Assembly: GCA_024639625.1 (NCBI GenBank)
Contig: JAHEIA010000201.1
Span: forward strand, 1 to 6,144
Source: Chromatiales bacterium
Lineage (GTDB): Bacteria; Pseudomonadota; Gammaproteobacteria; Chromatiales; Chromatiaceae
Direction: 5' to 3'
Length of the DNA stretch: 6,144 nt
Shown piece after piece: positions 3,936 to 6,144 of this stretch (its first letter is position 1; each line of letters opens with the position of its first letter). Both the position numbers and the translations under genes were made by a program. The notes beneath the pieces are model-generated. The model was given only the letters and a program-made list of their open reading frames with translations, did no database searches and was not told where the DNA came from.

Positions 3936-6144
3936 ATGAACGCCAGCGCTAAAACGGTAACCCAGCGTTTTAGCCTTGGCCGCTACTTCATTCGATTCTT
4001 CGCCGCTTTCGCCTTCCTCTTTTCCGGTGTGGCGGCGATCCATTATTTCCTCAACTACGGTGCCGAGCGGCGCTCCTGGGAGACTCGGGAGACCCTCAAT
4101 GTGGAGCTGGGACGGCGCACTATCCTCACCGATCTCGACAGCGTGCTCGGGGACCTGGGATTCCTCGCCCGCTCCGTCGAACAGGCAAGCGCCGACGGAC
4201 AACTCCAAGACATAGCGCGCCCAGTGGTCGCAAGCCTGTTCCAGACCTTCGCGGCGGAAAAACACCTCTACGACCAGATTCGATTGCTCGACCGGGAGGG
4301 GCGGGAGGTCTTGCGTGTGAATTACCAGGCAGGGGCGCCGCGGGTGGTGGCGGTCGACTCCTTGCAGGACAAATCCGGTCGCTACTATTTTGCCGCCACA
4401 AAAGACTTGGGACCGGGGCAGGTCTACATCTCTCCCCTCGATCTCAATATCGAAGACGGGGTCATCGAGGTCCCCTTCAAACCCATGCTGCGTTTTGCCA
4501 GACCCGTATTCGACGCTGCCGGTGGTCGGCAGGGACTACTTCTCCTCAACTATTACGGCGAGCGCCTGATCAGCAATTTCAACCGCGCATCGGCGAATAT
4601 CGCGGATCACGTGCACCTATTGGATACTCGGGGATACTGGCTCAGCAACCCACGCCAGGAGGATCAGTGGGGCTTCATGTTTGGCAACGAACGCACCTTC
4701 GCCAAGCGCTACCCCGCGGCTTGGCGGCGGATCATCGCCGAGCGCAGCGGTCAATTTCTCGACGCAGACGGCCTGTTCACTTTCGGCTCGGCGGACCTGT
4801 TGCCGGAGCGGGACCCTAGCTACCGCTGGAAGATCGTATCGCATCTGCCGCTGGAGTCCCTGTCCATTTCTCCAATCGCCTTCCTGCGCCAGAACCTGAG
4901 CGTATACGGAGCGGTACTGGCCCTGCTGGCGCTGGGTTCCCTACTGCTCGCCCAAGCGCGCTACCACCACCACTGGGCGGAGACCCAGAGGGAATACGAA
5001 CGTCGCTTCCGGCAAACGCTGGAGAACATCGAGCTCGCCGCGGTATCGGTGGAACGAAACGGCCAAGCCACTTTTTGCAACAAGCATTTCCTGAAGATCA
5101 CCGGTTGGCAGGAGGAGGAAGTCGTCGGCTCCGACTGGGTCGAGCACTTTCTGCCCGACGCGGACAAGGCTGAGGTTCGCGCGATACTCGGTGGCCTGGA
5201 CCACCTGGATGACCTGCCAAGCCGCTACGAGATGAAGGTTCTGGCGCGTAACGGCGACGAGCGACTCATCGCCTGGCACAATACGCTTTCCTATTCTGCC
5301 GACGGCAAGGCCGTCGGTATCACCGCTATTGGCGAGGACATCACGGAAAGACGTCGCGCCGAAGACCAGGTGCGGAAACTCTCACGGGCGATGGAACAAA
5401 GCCCGAGTATCGTCGTCATCACGGATCGCCAGGGACGCATCGAATACATCAATCCGAAATTTACCGAGGTCAGCGGCTACACTCTGGAGGAAGTGAGGGG
5501 GCAGAATCCGCGGATCCTGAAGTCAGGCGTCACCTCCCCGGGTGAGTATCGCGAACTCTGGCGCACCATCACCCGCGGCGGCGAATGGCGAGGCGAATTC
5601 CACAACCGGCGGAAGAACGGAGAACTGTACTGGGAGTCCGCCTCCATCTCTGCGGTGTACAACAGGCAGGGCGAGATCACGAATTTTCTTGCGGTGAAAG
5701 AGGACATCACCGAGCGCAAGCGCCTCGAAGCAACCGTGGCCGAGCGCAACCGGGAGCTGGCGCGCACCCAAACGCTCGCGGAAATGGGCCGCATGGCGAG
5801 CATGATCGCCCACGATCTGCGCAATCCGCTATCCTCGGTAAAAATGGCGCTCAAGATCTTCGCCAAACGCCCAGCGAACGGGGAAGCAGCGGAAATCTGC
5901 GCCATCGGTCTCGATCAGATAAGGTATATGGAAAACATCCTGGCCGATATGCTGACCTACACGCGTCCCGAGGCGATGCGACTCGAGTGGATCGCCGTAG
6001 ACAAGCTGCTCGAGACCTCAGTAGCCATGCTGCAAGGGCGTCTCGAGGAACTCGGAGTGCAGGTCGTCAGTCGTTTCCAGAGCGGCTTGCCGACGCTGCC
6101 GGGCGACGGCAACAAGTTGCGCCAGGTGTTTTCGAACCTGATCA
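3936..6144 (+). CDS. Membrane sensor histidine kinase with Cache-like and two PAS domains (C-terminus cut by window edge)
   Basis: This two-component sensor kinase has 736 residues in the window. Transmembrane helix 1 (about 18-39) and helix 2 (about 321-341) flank a periplasmic region of about 280 residues that resembles double-Cache sensor domains (YDQIRLLDREGREVLRVNY, then FARPVFDAAGG and LLLLNYYGERL). PAS1 with its PAC end runs from about 354 to 476 and ends in GEDITERRR. PAS2 runs from about 479 to 596, with GYTLEEVRGQNPRILKSG, NRRKNGELYWE and KEDITERK. A short coiled-coil linker leads to HisKA, where H626 in IAHDLRNPLSS is the phosphoacceptor. The ATPase domain begins with KLRQVFSNLI, N734 marking the N box, and the window ends there. 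The ligand is unknown. An in-frame ATG at 3894 would add 14 residues. Neither start has a Shine-Dalgarno sequence, and 3936 is preferred for its typical cytoplasmic N-terminus. A response regulator may lie downstream. Confidence 0.92.
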   Translation, partial: MNASAKTVTQRFSLGRYFIRFFAAFAFLFSGVAAIHYFLNYGAERRSWETRETLNVELGRRTILTDLDSVLGDLGFLARSVEQASADGQLQDIARPVVASLFQTFAAEKHLYDQIRLLDREGREVLRVNYQAGAPRVVAVDSLQDKSGRYYFAATKDLGPGQVYISPLDLNIEDGVIEVPFKPMLRFARPVFDAAGGRQGLLLLNYYGERLISNFNRASANIADHVHLLDTRGYWLSNPRQEDQWGFMFGNERTFAKRYPAAWRRIIAERSGQFLDADGLFTFGSADLLPERDPSYRWKIVSHLPLESLSISPIAFLRQNLSVYGAVLALLALGSLLLAQARYHHHWAETQREYERRFRQTLENIELAAVSVERNGQATFCNKHFLKITGWQEEEVVGSDWVEHFLPDADKAEVRAILGGLDHLDDLPSRYEMKVLARNGDERLIAWHNTLSYSADGKAVGITAIGEDITERRRAEDQVRKLSRAMEQSPSIVVITDRQGRIEYINPKFTEVSGYTLEEVRGQNPRILKSGVTSPGEYRELWRTITRGGEWRGEFHNRRKNGELYWESASISAVYNRQGEITNFLAVKEDITERKRLEATVAERNRELARTQTLAEMGRMASMIAHDLRNPLSSVKMALKIFAKRPANGEAAEICAIGLDQIRYMENILADMLTYTRPEAMRLEWIAVDKLLETSVAMLQGRLEELGVQVVSRFQSGLPTLPGDGNKLRQVFSNLI
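3942..3980. repeat. Strong imperfect inverted repeat over the first codons of the kinase gene
   Basis: GCTAAAACG (3948-3956) and CGTTTTAGC (3966-3974) are perfect 9-bp complements with a 9-nt loop. After one C-C mismatch the stem continues with five more pairs (GCCAG at 3942-3946 with TTGGC at 3976-3980, one of them a G-U wobble). It starts 3 nt after the ATG at 3936, so in mRNA it could limit ribosome entry. As DNA it could be a regulator site. No T-run follows. Confidence 0.75.

Noticed and set aside
3942..3980. Integron attC-like site at the kinase start
   Set aside because: The arms do not contain the GTTRRRY and RYYYAAC core sites, there is no integrase, and the repeat lies within coding sequence.
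5477..5905. Minus-strand frame of 142 codons
   Set aside because: It is antisense to the PAS2/HisKA part of the kinase and is Ser/Arg-rich with no family pattern.

Overview
The window looks like a chromosomal segment from a GC-rich Gammaproteobacterium. A Chromatiales/Ectothiorhodospiraceae-type lineage is a guess based on the protein families and high GC, and no marker here fixes the taxon. I see no transposase, integrase, tRNA, rRNA or CRISPR array.

Left part, minus strand (2249 down to 1). Four genes lie head to tail and probably form one transcription unit: a DUF123/GIY-YIG family protein, a small membrane-anchored protein with a FixH/YtkA-like look, a SCO1/SenC thioredoxin-fold copper protein, and a PCu(A)C periplasmic copper chaperone cut by the left edge. 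The small membrane protein and the SCO protein overlap by 4 bp (ATGA). The other gaps are about 31 bp. SCO plus PCu(A)C is the known pair that delivers copper to the CuA (and in some species CuB) centre of haem-copper oxidases, so these three genes probably form a periplasmic copper-delivery set. The DUF123 protein has no obvious link to that task.

Middle (2250-2665). A 416-bp divergent intergenic region separates this unit from the plus-strand genes. It holds a plausible sigma70-like promoter for the plus strand with a palindrome over its -10 box, and further upstream three repeat arms that can form two mutually exclusive hairpins.

Right part, plus strand (2666 to the end). A full-length RlmI-type 23S rRNA cytosine-5 methyltransferase is followed after a short gap by a large membrane sensor histidine kinase. 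The kinase has two transmembrane segments around a periplasmic double-Cache-like domain, then two PAS domains, a HisKA phosphoacceptor domain and the first residues of the ATPase domain before the window ends. Its first codons lie in a strong inverted repeat, and neither candidate start has a good ribosome binding site.

Most of this is recognisable housekeeping or sensory content. The points most worth a second look are the uncharacterised partner of the SCO protein, the intergenic repeat structures and the hairpin at the start of the kinase gene. I did not find convincing evidence for a wholly new system.
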